Of a stretch of DNA of 64,000 bases, positions 1-13,727 are shown in pieces. Both the position numbers and the translations under genes were made by a program. This stretch comes from Apiotrichum sp. Y4204 (Eukaryota; Basidiomycota; Tremellomycetes; Trichosporonales; Trichosporonaceae). The stretch covers positions 248,001 to 312,000 of the forward strand of contig JAMYHL010000010.1 of NCBI GenBank assembly GCA_025531455.1, in the 5' to 3' direction. The notes under the pieces are model-generated. The model was not told the origin of the DNA and ran no database searches. It saw only the letters and a list, made by a program, of their open reading frames with translations. The first letter of the stretch is position 1. Every line of letters starts with the position of its first letter.

Positions 1-3000
1 ATGTAAGATGTTCAGCCGGATTTCGGGTGAGCCTAATTATCCCTCTGGCTGGGAGGGTGCCTTCCGGCCACGGCCGAACGGGCCAAGCTGATCTTGGAGT
101 TGACCATCACAAGCACACCAGGATCACGAAACACGTAAGTGTGCATACGACACACGACACGCGTGCACAGCTCGTGTTGACGACGGGGGCGCAGGGAGGT
201 GTTGTGGAGGTGAGCATCAGCTTGAAGGGTTGGGGGGGTAAGACACCCGGTCACCCGCCCCAGAACCCTGGGCCGCCCTGGGTCTGCAGGAGATAAGAGG
301 AACCAGAGTGCAGTCCCACATGCCGGCGGAGGGTGGCCGTCTAGGTCCAGCTTTGGCCGGGCCGAGGGGCGCGCACGACCATGCCGGCATTGGACGTCAG
401 GCCTGTGGCCAATGACTCCCTGGACGGTGGTGGACGGCATCCTGCATGTCATAGCCAATGCTGTAATAGCTGTAATCTGGCCCTGGGCCGCTCGCGATGA
501 TGCCTGCCCGTTGTATGCTGTCCGTCCCTTGCGATCGGACAAGACGAAACACCAATAAACGTAAACCCAACATGCAGTAAGTTACAAGGGTAGGCGATTT
601 AGAGTTGTTCGAGTACACGATGTGTAGCATACGTACATTCTCCGTCGTGTCGGTGTTCGCTCCGGTGTCAGAGAGGCGGGAATATGAGAGGATGTGCTCC
701 AATACGCGTCACCGTATCACCGTACAGCTGTACTACACGCACAGCACAGCGGGAGCCGCGCCACACTTACAGCATTCCTCCATCCGGTGCGCCCGGGCGT
801 GGTGGGTACCGTCCTTGGCATGGGCGTCACCAGCTACACGCGCACCGGTGTGCCGAACGACGCGTCACGGGCCAGGCCCGCTCCACTATGCAGTATGCAG
901 TGCACTATACTAATGAGTGTTTCAGAGTTTCGCAGAAGGCAAGGTCTGGCAATGTTTTGCTTCGGCACGCCTTCCGCGGCCGGTCACCCGCTCTCGAGCT
1001 GCACAACCGCGAAGGATCGACGGATGCGAAGGGGCGACGCACGGGCATCGGGCGCCTGGCGCTCTGGGGCTCAGATAGCGGCAACAGCACAGAAAACGGC
1101 GACACAAGCTGCATGTGGGTGGGGAGTAAGCTGCCACTGTACAGTATATCATGCTTTTAGCTCATGGCCCCACCCTGCACCACGCGTGTCTTTTCATGCA
1201 GCAGGGCGAGGTACACTAACGGATCTGGAGCGAAAACGCACTGACTTCACAGCATCGCGTTATTAACAACTCCTGGGACTGCGCATTCATGCGCTGCTGC
1301 CAGTTCAGTTTGCGCCGCTTGCGTTGCGTGCGTGGTAGCTTGTTCCCGAGCATACCAGTCCCGCAGCAAGGTTTGGCGGTCAGAGTACCAGGCCAGGTCA
1401 AGGTCCCGCATGTCGGGCATTCCGGGCAGCTTCGGCATTCCGGCCGGGTTGCGAGCTCACGGGGTCGAGGATGGTCACGTATCGCATCCGCCGAAATGGA
1501 GCTGTACGTGGCCCCGCAACGATGTCCGCGAACCCAAAACCTGGCAACATAATGTCACATGCGAGCAGTGTACCGCTGTCGCGAACTATCGCGCAGCTTG
1601 GCAGGCGTTCGATCTTGGGTCCAGAAGTGACAATGACCGGGATGGGGTTGTGAAGCTGGGATATGACCCTCGGGAAGCTGCAGTGCCACTTGCAGGCGGG
1701 TGTGGCAGTCACGCGCTGAGACTGCGCACGGTTACGGTCATGTCGTCTGCCTCCTGGCACGCGGCGCGTGCACCACATTTTGCCTCCCCGAGTCGCACTG
1801 CAACTGCGCAGCGGGCGCGCACGTACTACCCCGCGTGCACCCTCGTTACTCCATACCTGGCCATAGACCGAGACCGGCCCAGCACCGCCCCACACATCTG
1901 AAACGGCACGGGTGGGAGCGGGTTATGGTTCGTGAATCCAGCTACCCTTGGCGGGTCCGGCAGGTCGGATGAGGTTTCTCATCCTGAGGTCGTTTCGGTG
2001 TGAGCGGCTTGGACCAGGGAGGACAAGACGAGATTCTTCCCCCGCCCCCAATTAATTATCAGTGTGACAATAGTCACAAGGTTTGTGATAGGGATGTGAT
2101 AGGGTTGTGATGGGGGTCACAAGTCGGCCCGGCCGAAGAGGATCACACAAAGACGCCACATTGTGTGATGTGGACCCAATACCCTGCGTCGATCCCAACC
2201 ATCCCAGCGATCCTAGCGATCACCGCTCCCCGCTCCCTTTTCTCGTCAGCCTCACCCACACCAATCCCAAGCTCAAATCTAATCTGCAAATACGGAATCG
2301 CATCATTAATCCCTACAGATCACTAGTGTTGGCGGGCGGCGTACGTGTGGATGTGGGTGTCACCGGGGTGAACGTTTGTGGCAGCGAGAGACACACCACA
2401 TGGGTACTGCAGGTGTTGTCACCGTTCCTTGCGAGAAATCTCGGCTACACCTAACAAGAGCTGGGCTGGCAGTCGTGCGTCGCACACCGCACCCACGCAG
2501 CCGAGTCCAGGGCCAGGGACGGCGTTGGAGCTTCGCGAACCGCGAACCCTTCGGGTGTAGGCTTCTCGTAGCTCAGCGAGGCGCGTGCCTCGTGCCTACC
2601 TGTATGTCATCTGCATTGTCCGCTCACGGGGGCAACTCTGTGGCGGTGCCTCGTGGGCTTTGGGGTGGCATGTACAGTATGTATGTCCTGCATGTTCAAG
2701 CCGTTCAAGCCGTGATGAGGCGAGAGATGTCTGCTTGACGGCAGGCCAGGCTTGACGCGTGATGTCGCGGAGATCTACAAGTTCATTCTGCGTTGACAAT
2801 GAGGAACTCGTGCGCTGACCACTCGGTGTCTGCTCTTTCGGCCGGTGGTACACTTTTCGGCAGCTGATCTCTCGAGTGGGGAGAGATGGCCTTCTGCACC
2901 TGCTCATCTCCGTCCCTGTTGTTAGCCCCTCTCCGATGGCGGGCTGTTTAAAAATGTGCCTTGCACCCCTCGCAGTCGAGGGAGGGCCAGATGGTTCATC

Positions 3001-6000
3001 ACAAAGGTAGCGTTTGCCGTCTGATACACCGGAAACAAGATCCGGCTCCCGTGGGCCAGATAGGATGCCCGTTGTTCCTGGTGGGGTTTGCACCACGCAG
3101 CCGGATAGTGGCACATGTAGCGAGTCTCGGGAGCTTGGAAAGGGGAGGTGACGCGGTGCATGTTTGGAGTTGGCGGGAAGAGAGGAGATAGAAGGGCATC
3201 ACAGCTACAAGGAACAAGACGAAGAAGAAAATGAAAGCTGCCCCGCTGCCTGCCACTGTGCCTCCGTGAGAACATTGGCCCCGATTGGGCAGGCTCTCCA
3301 GACCAGCGCCCATTGTGGCAGTGACCCCAGATCTCAGTGGGTCGAGTACGATCTCTAGTCGAGGCCGGCCGGCGTGGTCTCGCGACAGTCCAGTAAAACC
3401 CAATGCGCCGTGTGTGGCAGTGCTGTCCGTCCTCCGGGGTGCGGCTGCCGGCGCCGGCGGCGTTGCAAGCCCGTCTGCCACACTCGCCTGCTCCGAGTCC
3501 TGCTCCTCCTGTCGCTGTGCCCCAAGTTCGAAGCTTCATCAAAAGCGTAACAGACTTGGAGCACAGTAGACCATCTCCTGAAGCCGTCGAGACGCACAAC
3601 GGTGTCGAGCCCTGTCTTCTGACTTGCACGGCCACCGCCCCCTACCACCAAAGAACAGTTCATCCCAGGTGTGGGCCAGTGGACCACGTGGACACTCCCC
3701 TTCTCGTCTGGGCTCCCCCGTGGGGCTGATCGGCCGGAGGGACCGCAGTCGGCCATCTGGTACATTTATTGGCATGCCGAGCGTGTTTTGGACGTTTTGC
3801 TTGACTTGAGAGTGACGAATGGCATTGTTAGAAATGCCCGAGACGGCCTGGCCGCTGGACTTTGGACTCTGCACGCTGGACAGAAACGGTTTCTGTACGG
3901 TATTTACTGAGATCCCGAAAAGCGAGACGACGGCGTTGGATGACCGATTCGCACGCCGATGACGAGTGAGCTGCGACAGCTGATCTGCAAAGCAGTGAAC
4001 AGGCTAATGTGCGGCAGGTAGATGCGGATGCATGGAGTGTGCATGCATTTGGTTCAGTACTGAAGAGCTGTGGTGTGGGAGCGGACAGTACAGTGTCGTA
4101 GGAAAATTGGCTGAAACTGAGATCCACCGTGGATCACGAGCCGCAGTCTTTCGTCGACGGACAAACCCAATCGCTGATCTCGAGGCAATCTTGCGTCCTT
4201 TTCATAACTAACAAAATACTTACTTGGAGAGCGCATTCCGGAAATCGCATCAGCCCTAACTGCTGATCTGGCGGGACGCACAGCTGTGCGCGGGTCGGGG
4301 GCGGGGGCGGGTACGCACATCCAAGATCTGAGATCTGTGCTGGACACCCAGAGAGACAGATCTACTAACGGGCCCGCGAGGGATGTCCCATCCTGCCAAA
4401 ATTATGTCTTCCGGGGTACAGAATTACAACGATGTAGATCGTGGGACACGCTACTCTGTGCCATACACGATCCAGCGACGAGAATTTGACATTTCGCCCT
4501 TCTTGACAGCTCAGCGTCCGTACGATCTTCTCACGGAACGACCAAGGAAGAGCTCAGAGCTCAAAGTCAGCCGCTCTGTTCTACAAGTGCAATTATTGCC
4601 GGACATCCCCGCAGATGCGTCTCAGTTTGGTACAGATCAGAGAACGCACGTCCGACACTCGGTGATCCACCCGGCTCACTGCCTGTTGAGCGAAAGATGA
4701 GCTTCAGGCTAGGAGATGACCGAAGACTATAGCGTGGCGTCCTCTGTGGGGCGGCGGCACTTGACACACCAAGCGCGTCGGCGCTCTTAAATTGTCGCTG
4801 TGTGTATAAAGAGAAAGGAGGAAACTGTCAACCCGGCTGGTCTGAGGACCATTGGGCCCCCACCATCAGGTTGGATATCTATAGTACATATTTTCAACAA
4901 CACAGCTTTGGCACATGCTTGGGAAGAAAAACGATTCCTTGTCGGATTCCATCATCCCAGACGTTCCCGAGCATCCCTACACGTTACAGTGTGAAGAGTG
5001 AGGCAGGCGTTTTTTGACATCCAGAGACTCTCGGGTCCGATCCTCGTAAGTCTCCGCCGATGAGCAGCACCGGCCTGTGCGCGCAATCGCCTTTTGAACG
5101 GAGTACCGGGGGGCTACGACGAGGCAAAAATAACAGACGGAAGGCTCATCTCATGCTGTATGGGCTGGGCATTCTCCTCTTTACGTCCAGGACACTTGGC
5201 ACCCCAAGCATAGCTAAACAAACAGTCCCAGTCGAGTCTGGGGACGTTTCTCGGCGGATCAACACTTCTGGACTCCTGGTTCAGCCATCAGTGGCCACAA
5301 GGCGGCATAATGTCATCCCACCTCCTAACACAGCGCGAGAGCTGCATGGAGCCTTTGCATTTTCCTTGTACTACTCTCACATAGTAACCGGTGATGAATG
5401 TAAGATTGATGGCGCCACTCTTGAAGCCAACACTGAAACGGACGCGAACGGAAAACAACTAACTCGATAGGGATCGAGCAAATTACCCTTGCAAAAAATC
5501 CAAATCACTACTAAACACACTCTCCCACCCTCAGCTCACCCAGCAAGCCGAACAACCCCAGCCGATCCGCACTCCAGCATCAACCGGTGTGTTAGCGGTG
5601 CGGCTACGGGTGACGAGTAGGCTCCTCCCACCTGTAGTCGTCGGCCCCTCAGATTCCTGAGGTCCAGCGTTCGATTCCTTGGAATTAAGCAGCTGGAAAC
5701 TGGGCGTTCCGCGGAGCACTGCGACCGGGACCCGGAAGCTCGCTGGAGGTATGCCAACCATCGCCCGCGGGTGGATAATACAGCCTCTGAAACGCGGTTC
5801 GGGTCCCCGAGCAACCGATGTGATATTTTTGATATTTTTGGCGCTTTTTGGCCGATCGGCCGACTTCTCTTCTATGAGGGTGGTTTGCGTTGGGCGCGAC
5901 GCGGTCTTTTGGGTAAAGCGTACAGTCTGCCTTGTCGATTTGACGGTCCGACTAATAAGCACTGTTGTACATCTGTCAACAACATTGCCATTCCGCGTCG

Positions 6001-9000
6001 ATCATTAATTAGGGTCGATCGATGGTGACGCGGTATGCTCAAGTCTGTGTGTTTGTGCTCGTGTAGTCTGTGCCCCAGGCCCCGATCGCGATGTGCCGCT
6101 CCAGTGATCGTCGACCCCCGAGATTGGCTGATGCGCCAAGAGCCCCGAAAGCCAAGGTCTCTCGCCAGGACCGTGGCGTGGAACGATGCGCGGCACATCG
6201 GGCCATTCCAGCGATTGATTTGGTCTTTATTACCCGGCCTGAGCTGCGTCGAGCTCCAACAAGCTTCATCTGCCGGCCCTCATCCTGCAATTCGGACCCG
6301 AGCTCTCTGAAGATTTCACTCATAGTTCAGTGTCGCGTCAATATCCTCTTATCCCACAGCAAGCCGCGCATTATGGCTGACTCTGCGTCGAGGGCCTCTC
6401 CAGAAGATCCTGTCCGTATACATCTCTGCATCTCTGGAACCAGGATGTATCGCATACCGTACCCGTCCATCTCTGAAGCTCTGAAACGACCACCAGCACA
6501 CCGCATTCGCTGCACAGTCACTGTGGAAGCTGTAGTATGACGTCAGTCCTCGTGGCCCTTGGCTCGATCGCGTGCGCGCGTGCGCGCGTGCGCGAGTGCT
6601 GATCTCTAATTATCCAAGGCGCGAGATCGTCGATTGCACAGGGCATGCAGAGAGCACGGAATGAATCGGGCGATCGGGTGGGATGTGCAGGGACACATTG
6701 CAGGTCGCAGATCGGAGATCGCAGTGCGGAGCCCGGCCGACTCTGCTCCGCCAGACTTGGCGTGCACTCGTCCGAAGCTCATGCTGTAAGCAACTACTAC
6801 CTTGGCATGTCTTGTCCCGCACCGTTGCACTGCGCGCACTGTGCGCGGCACGCTCGGCGCTCGGCAGTGTCATGCGCAGACCATGCTACCATGACGCACT
6901 GCCGACTGGGCGGTGTAGCGTGCACTGATCACCGAGGCGTGCCTGTGCATTCCATATTCCAGCGACGTCATCGCGCAATGACATCGTCTCAGTCATAACA
7001 CTTGCCACCCCCTGTATCCTCCGTTCCCATGTATGCGCGTTCCGGGGTGCAGTAGTGTAGTGTCGACGCGAAAAGCATGAGAAAGGAGAGCGAGACCGAA
7101 TCACAGAACCCTGCCTTGGGTGGCAACGGTGCGACCGCACCTGGTGGATAGAGGGATAGAGGAAACCCGTTCCGCCCCAATGTCCACGGTGTGCAAGTCA
7201 TCAAAAGTCCAAGTTGTCGCGTATCCACTTGGGATGTACAGTACGCGTACGCGCGATCCGCAGAGTCGGACGGCGCGGGCTCCACATGCGGAGCGTGTGT
7301 GGAGTTCGGCGGGCGACGTCGAGCTGCTCCATGCTCCGCCCCGGGACGATTGGTCTGCCTACGTGCACTGTCCGATGTCGACGCAGGCGCTGTGCGCTGT
7401 GCAGCGGGCGCTGTGCACTGGCGTTGTGTGCGATGCATCTTATTGCAGACAAGTAATTGCGGAGAGTGAGCATCATCGCGGTGCAGCAAACGCCCCGCCG
7501 TCCGCTGTCCGCTGTCCGCTGGCCGCTGCCCCCCCATTGGCCAAGCACAAACAGCCCTTCCGCACTCGTTTGAGATACCTTGACACGCTCCTAATGTCTC
7601 CGCGCCACGCAGCATCCTTCAGTGCCAGCGTTCCCGGCACGTATGTGATTGCAGCATTGGGCGCCACCGACAGCGGCACGGTCACCTCACAAATATCTCA
7701 TCTCTCACAGCTCAGACTACAATTACTACTGCTGTTGTCGGTCGAGGTCCGCCAGTCGCGTTTATCGGCGACTGGTATGCGCACAACAACCCCCCGTATG
7801 CACCCATATTATGAAGGCGTCCAGCGCTGGTCTACTGCGGAGAATGTCAGTCTTCTGCATGTCACACACGTCACGCTGTGCGGGTGCGTAATCTGAGGCA
7901 AGCGGTGCATCCGCGGTCGTCCTCCACATCGCCACCTCGTCACTCCGCACTCTCCCAGACATTTACTCACATTCTTCTGGCCTTCAGAGTGCATGCGAGG
8001 GGCTCTCAATGTTTCACGATAATGTAGAGCGCGTGGATGATACTGTGGAAGGTCAGCTGGATGACCAGTGTGTGCCAGGTCGCAAGTCAGATGGACGCAC
8101 CCAGGAATGTAACCCAAGATGGTGAGCAGGATGTTGATGAGGAGGTCGGCGCCGCATCCAACCTCGAGGAACACTCCGAGAGGCTACGGGGTCAGCAGAG
8201 TCACAGCACGGGGTGGGCCAAACGAACCGGGAGGATAACCGCCCTGTGGGAAGTCAGTATGGTTTCTCTTCGTTTCGGCGGCCGGCGGCAGCGGCAGTAG
8301 CGGCGGCAATAGCGGCGACCAACTGCCAACCCGCGCCGGCCGCTGCCGCCATCGCATCGGAGCTCACAGGATAATCTTCAGGATATCAGAACACGCTGCA
8401 CGGGTTAGCTTTGCAGTCGTAGATGCAGTCACGGTACGCACTAAGAGGCATGGTGGATGGATTGGGTGGGGGATTGGGACAAACAGAAAATGCAGGGCAA
8501 GTCTTTTAAGTATTTGTGGTGGCTGGAGGCGCGGGTGGCCAGGGAACGATGTGAGTTGTGCCGTGGGACAAGGCGACTGCGGGGACATGGGACGGAGACT
8601 TGGCTGCTTACTGCTCGGCCGCCTGTTCAGTTGGAGCCCATTGTGTGATGATGTCACCGCGTCACCCCACCACCCACTCCTCTCTCTCGGCCTCATCATT
8701 CCGGACCTGTGTTGCAGCCTGCCATCGGCTTTGCTCGCTCTGGACCAAGCTGGAACAAAATTCAAAAGCCAACCCCTCCAAGCTCCTCGTCTGATGGCCT
8801 CATGGTCGCCACCGTCGTCACCGTTGCCACCGGTTTTGCTTTTGGCCCTCTGGGCCACAGGCCCAAATGCACCGCAGTGCGCTTCGTCGCAGCTGACAGG
8901 CAGTGGGACATAAGCACGTATTAAGACCTGAAACGTGGCGCGGTGACTTGCCGCGCTTGCCGCAGCTGCCGCTTTGAGGATGGAAAAGCGGGCTCCTCAT

Positions 9001-9602
9001 GGGATTCCGCAAACAGTCCCGAATGGGTACTGCAATCTAACTGGGATCCTCATACCTTTGGGTGGCTAACTCATATAACTAATCAACACACACGCCACCT
9101 TCGAGAACAGCGATCGCGAGCGAGCACAGTACCGCGCATTGGCTGAGCGTCATTCACCCATCCGCCATCCCATCCATTCCATTAGGTTGGATCGTCCCAT
9201 TTGCCGTGGAGGAGATCGTCGCAACTCTCGCGGCGCTCGCGGCCCGCGCTGGATTCTATTTTGGATGCTTGACATTGCTGCACAACTTTTTTTGTGGAAC
9301 AAGTTGGATGCCGCCCAGTGCTAGTGGCCGAGACCTGTTCGGTCACGGGATGACCCAATGCCTCTGAGAGCTCTGCATAAACTGACACGGCGCGACCCCT
9401 GAGACTCCCGAGCCGCTGAACTGTTTGGGATAGAGCACATGCATATTATTGGTTCAGGTATAAACATGAAAGTACAGCGGTACAAAGGTTTTCGTGTTTG
9501 GGTGAAGAGCAAACAGGTCGTCAGAAGGGCTGGCGGGTAGGTGAAAGGAAGGGAGAAATGAATAGGAGGTGTGATTGCGAAAGACACAATAGTGGTAAAC
9601 TC
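1..9602. other. Gene-poor stretch, no supported gene
   Basis: No frame on either strand combines good length, protein-like composition, a recognisable domain and this genome's splice signals. The longest open frames (for example 7120-7896 plus) translate to Arg/Ser/Thr/Cys-rich strings typical of chance frames in GC-rich DNA. Short simple repeats occur: GCGCGT-type alternating purine/pyrimidine DNA near 6571-6595, a TCCGCTG heptamer run near 7500-7530, and GGC-rich triplets near 8280-8325. A B-box-like GTTCGATTCC occurs near 5670 but no tRNA folds around it. Non-coding RNA genes could be present and would not be visible to me. Confidence 0.6.
6571..6595. repeat. GCGCGT alternating simple repeat
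   Basis: About 25 bp of alternating purine/pyrimidine GCGCGTGCGC-type sequence. Such DNA can adopt Z-form; nothing else marks the site. Confidence 0.7.
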
Positions 9603-12600
9603 CTAGGCATCGACGTCCATCGCCTGGGCCCGCCGCAGGCCATCACACAGCTCCTCGACTTCGAGATCTGCCCCATTGAGTTCGGACGCGACGGAGTCCT
9701 TCCGCACATACGGAGTCGCGGTCGACATGTCCTCGAGGCTCGTGAGGCTCTCCTTCCGTCCGCCAAAGGTGTGCACGCTCGGCGAGGTCGAGTGCCGCCC
9801 CCGCAGCCGGGGTGCTGGTACAGGCTCCGGCTCCGGGGTAGGATCCTCGCTTTCGACATCGGGGACCGGCTCCGGGGTCTTGGATCGCCGCCCGACATCC
9901 CACTTTGGCGGCCATGCCGGCCAGCGGCGCTGGGGACTGGTGTCGGCGCTGGAGGAAACGCCGTCCCCACGCGGGCGGGAGCGGTCCAGATGCATAGGCA
10001 GTTTGGGGAAGGACGGGCGGCGGCTACGCGGGGCTGGAGGGATCGGGAGGCCTATTTCCGGCTCGACCGACGAGATGGACTTGATTGACGCGGCGGTGTG
10101 CACACTCGTCTCGTCGCTGCTCATCACCACGTCCTCCTTGCTCTTCACCTTGTCCATGTCCTCGAAAAGGCTCCCTTTTTTCCGCCCCAGACGCGCCTGG
10201 TGCCGCGGAAGGAGCTGCAGCAGCCGACGGGGCTTCAGCGGGTCGTTAGCGGCTGCGACGGCCGCGGCGCGCGCCACCTTCCCCGTGAGCGTTCCCGACG
10301 CGTGGGGCGCGACGCTAAAATCTCCCGCAAAGTTGTCGAGTGGTGTTGCAGGCGGCGTGTCAACTCTTCCGACAGGAGGGTTGATCACAGATGGACCTGT
10401 GGATGTAGGTTTGAGGCTGCACGCCTCGACTATGGGTGTGCCAGGGGTAGAGGACGGCGTGCGAACCCCGCTGGACTCGGACGACGCCGGGCCATCCGAG
10501 GTAGGGCGGCAGAGGCCGGGCGTCTCGGCCACGGGCGACATGGCGTCAGGGCTCACGGTGCGTGCGTGCGGAGGAGCCGCCTCGAGCTTGGCAAGAGTCT
10601 GGAGCTCGTGCGCGGTGCGTGGAGAGCTCGGACTGCCAGGCGGAGACGAGAACGGGGAGCCGAGCTTCGCTCCCGGACTATCCGCGGATGCGAGCGACTG
10701 CGCGGCCTTAACGGAGAAGATGGTGGTAGCGGTCGCGCGGCGCGCGCGCTGGGGGGTCGCAAAGGTGATGACCTCGGCAGCATCGTAGCCCGAGTCAGAC
10801 TCTGAGACAAACGATATAGTGTCCGCCGGCACCTTGAGCGAGCTCGCCAGACTGACGGGAAAGACGGAGGTGGATGTTTGCGTGAAGGCTTCCGGCTCCG
10901 GCTTCGTGATCACCTTCGCTTCGGACTCAACGACCGTCTCCACTTGCGGGGTCACCATCGGCTCGGTGAAATCGGCGGGCGGAGGGCTACTGGGCATGCC
11001 AGTCGCGGCATTGAAAGCCGTCTCACTCGTGGTGGACACCAGAGTCGGGTGGCCGATGCTCGATTTCACCGAGCGCATAGTGCGGCGCTTATCCCGCTTG
11101 TCCTTTTCTGCTGAATTTGGTTCGGGGTTTATAGGAGAGGAAGGAGTTTTGGTATTAGGAGACGACGGTGCGGCGTCTAGGTAGGACGAGCGCGGGACGA
11201 GGAGCGGAGAGAGCGGGGAGAGCGCCGAGGGAGTGAGCGGCGCCGGGTCGCCGAATGCGGGGAGGAGTGTTCCCGGTCCGGAAGGACCCCCACTCGGGAG
11301 GGTTACGCTTGCCCGGGAGCGCTGGCGGAACGAAAAGATGGGTGACCGCGACTGGCGCTGTGGCCGCACGACCGGGTCCGTGCCGTTCTTGTCGCCGTGA
11401 ATTCCACCGAGGAGGTCGATTGACGCACCGCGTGAGAAACTTCGCGACATGTGCCTATTCGGCGTGCTCGGCTCGCGCGAGTGGGACGGGCTGATGGCTG
11501 TCGGTGTGCCCACAGGCGTAGGGTTCTGCGGAGTGCGTGGCGTCGGCGTGCGAGGCGGCGTCGATTTGCCAAGCGACACGATCGGCAGAGGCGGAGGGAG
11601 GCTCATTGACAGAGAGCGGCGCGTCTTTGTCATGGACCCGCGGGACACTGACTTGGCGAGCGCCTCAGACTTGGCGAGCGCCTCGAGGTCGAGCGTCGGC
11701 ACCGGAGGCGCCGCCTCGGGTGGTACAGAGCGTTTTCCACCACTCGATGCGGTCTTGCCAAGACGCAGTGTTACACTCGACTTTTTCTTGCTGATCACTG
11801 CCCGCATCGAGCTGCCAGAGCTGGCGGGTATAGGGGGGACTGGGGGAGGAGCGTCGGCGGCCGCTGTCGGTTCGGACACCAGCGAGGGGGCCGAGGGGGC
11901 CGTGCGGCTGCGTGCAAGGGGTGGGCGTATGACATCCTTGTCGATGTTCTTGTCCTTGATCTTGGCTTCCTTGGTGGACAGCTCGGACTCGAGTCTGGTG
12001 TCAGCGTTGATATCGTGCCACAGAGGTCGGTCATGAGTGCCCCCCGATGTGCATGGCCATAGCCCTCATTCCGCGTCACGCTGTGATCGGAGCATAGCGC
12101 TGCTGTTGGACTGCAATGCAATTCACAGCAAGGTGGCATCTGCATGTCTGCAACTGCTCAGGACGTCACCGATCACTCTGCGACGCGAGACAATTGTGGC
12201 GCCACGACAAGGGGGCGTGCGCTGGCCATTGGTCATTGGCACATTGGTCACACATGGCCCGGTAGCACATGGCTGGCGCCACCCCGCGCGGCCCCACTGC
12301 TCTCCGTGCATCGATCCCAGACCCAAGATCTGGTCAGGAGTTTGGCGTATCATGGCTGAGGATCGAGGAAAGATCGGGGGGTGGGGATTGAGAGATGCCA
12401 TGCGCCGGATGCCCAAGACTGGACACGCGGCGACGACACAGCCATCCAGCCGCCCGCGGCTAGCACCGACATGACAGGTCATGAACTCACTTGTTCTTCC
12501 GTGGCGTGAGGCGCTTGAGCAGACCCTCGACCATGCGCCGCCCGCGGCCTGGCGTTGTGGGTTCACCCGTGGTGGCAAGGGGAAGCTCCGGAATGGGCGG

Positions 12601-13727
12601 GACGTCCACATCCATAGCCGTGTCATGTGAGCCCCACTCCATGCGGCACTTGCCCGACTTGATGGATCGAATCGAGGTGGACGACTTGATGCTCTTGGCC
12701 GAGCGCGTGCTCTTGACGGACGGCGCCTTGCGTGACGAGCGACGGGAGAGGAGGGCACTCATGCCGCTGCCACTACCCGAGCCCGAGGCGCCGTGGCTCG
12801 TACTCGAGCGGGGTTTGCTGCGCGCGCTCTCGTTCGACTTGCGACCAAACCACGAGTGTGTGCTGGATGTCTTGTCGTCGTTCTCCTCGCTCGAGGACGA
12901 CCAGCGGCTCACGAGCTGGCGATTAGGCGATGGTGTGGCGGTGTTGGCTGCGACTCGAAGAGAGTGGAGCATTGTTCCAAGGGCGCGGTCAACGCTTGCC
13001 TCGCCCCTATTCGCCTTGTACTGCTGGGGTGAAGCCGTGGGTGTGCTGTTGAATGCGGCAGACGATCGGCGACGCAGAGCGGCGCTGGGGCTGCCGTGAC
13101 TCGACGCCGGGGATGCCGCGACGCGGCGGAAGGGCGCGCGGCCCAGCCGCCGAGCCGCAGGCGTGCACGGGCGCGAGGGGCCAAAGGGGGACGAGACGGG
13201 AGAAGAGGCGCGCATCGGTCCAAACTGTGTGGTAAGTATGTAAGTTTCGGTGAGTGGCCTGAGTGGTTTCATCGGCGGCTTCAAGCAAGGATATATAGGG
13301 GGATCAGACTCACGAGATCAATGTCGTTGCCGGTCAGCTCAACCTTTGGGGCAGCCTCCGGTAGGCGGCTAATCTTGTTCTTGCTCATGTTCCTTCCGGG
13401 GGTGGTATTATTAGACGCTATCGACTTGGACTTTGACGAGGTCCTCGCCGTCGGAGAGCTCATGTGGGCGTGGGCGTTCCCGGAGGCTGTGCGCTGTTGG
13501 GACGTGCGGCGGCGGTTCTTCTCGCTGCGGGCCGCGAGGGTGCTGAGCGCCTCGGCGTGAAACTTGGGTGGGTGGGGGCGGGGACGGGTCGAGGCACTGA
13601 ACGAGTCCGTCTCGAGAAAGACGTCGTCGTGCGTCGGGTCGGCGACCAACGTGCTCGATGCAGTGAGATACGGATGAGAGATGGTGTGGTTGTCGATGCG
13701 GGCCATGCCCATTCGTTTATGCTTCAT
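9603..13727 (-). CDS. Large Ser/Pro-rich disordered protein of unknown function
   Basis: I do not recognise a domain. Proposed exons (minus): 13727-13314, 13224-12491 and 11994-9603, giving 1179 residues. Intron 1 (13313-13225) has donor GTGAGT and acceptor ACACAG and keeps frame. Intron 2 (12490-11995, 496 nt) has donor GTGAGT, a CTGAC branch point and a CACCAG acceptor, and joins in phase 2 to give KN-K-LESELS. Without intron 2 the second exon reads straight into TGA at 12489-12487, so this may be two genes, or one gene with a short isoform of about 395 residues. The second gene could then start at an internal Met near 11807. The product is basic, full of Ser, Pro and Thr, with SIKS/SVKS runs, a duplicated LAKSEALAKS and a C-terminus ending AMDVDA. 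Such composition suits a phosphorylated scaffold, but that is inference. Confidence 0.6.
11655..11690. repeat. 18-bp direct duplication inside coding sequence
   Basis: A GGCGAGCGCCTC-containing 18-mer is present twice in tandem and encodes the duplicated LAKSEALAKS of the Ser/Pro-rich protein. It keeps the frame. Confidence 0.7.

Noticed and set aside
5590..5700. tRNA-like segment with B-box GTTCGATTCC and a CCTCAG/CTGAGG hairpin
   Set aside because: The T stem has a mismatch, no 5' strand can pair with the expected 3' acceptor strand, and no A-box lies at a suitable distance.
7120..7896. 258-codon plus-strand frame
   Set aside because: Composition is that of random GC-rich DNA, and the overlapping frames on both strands are equally open.
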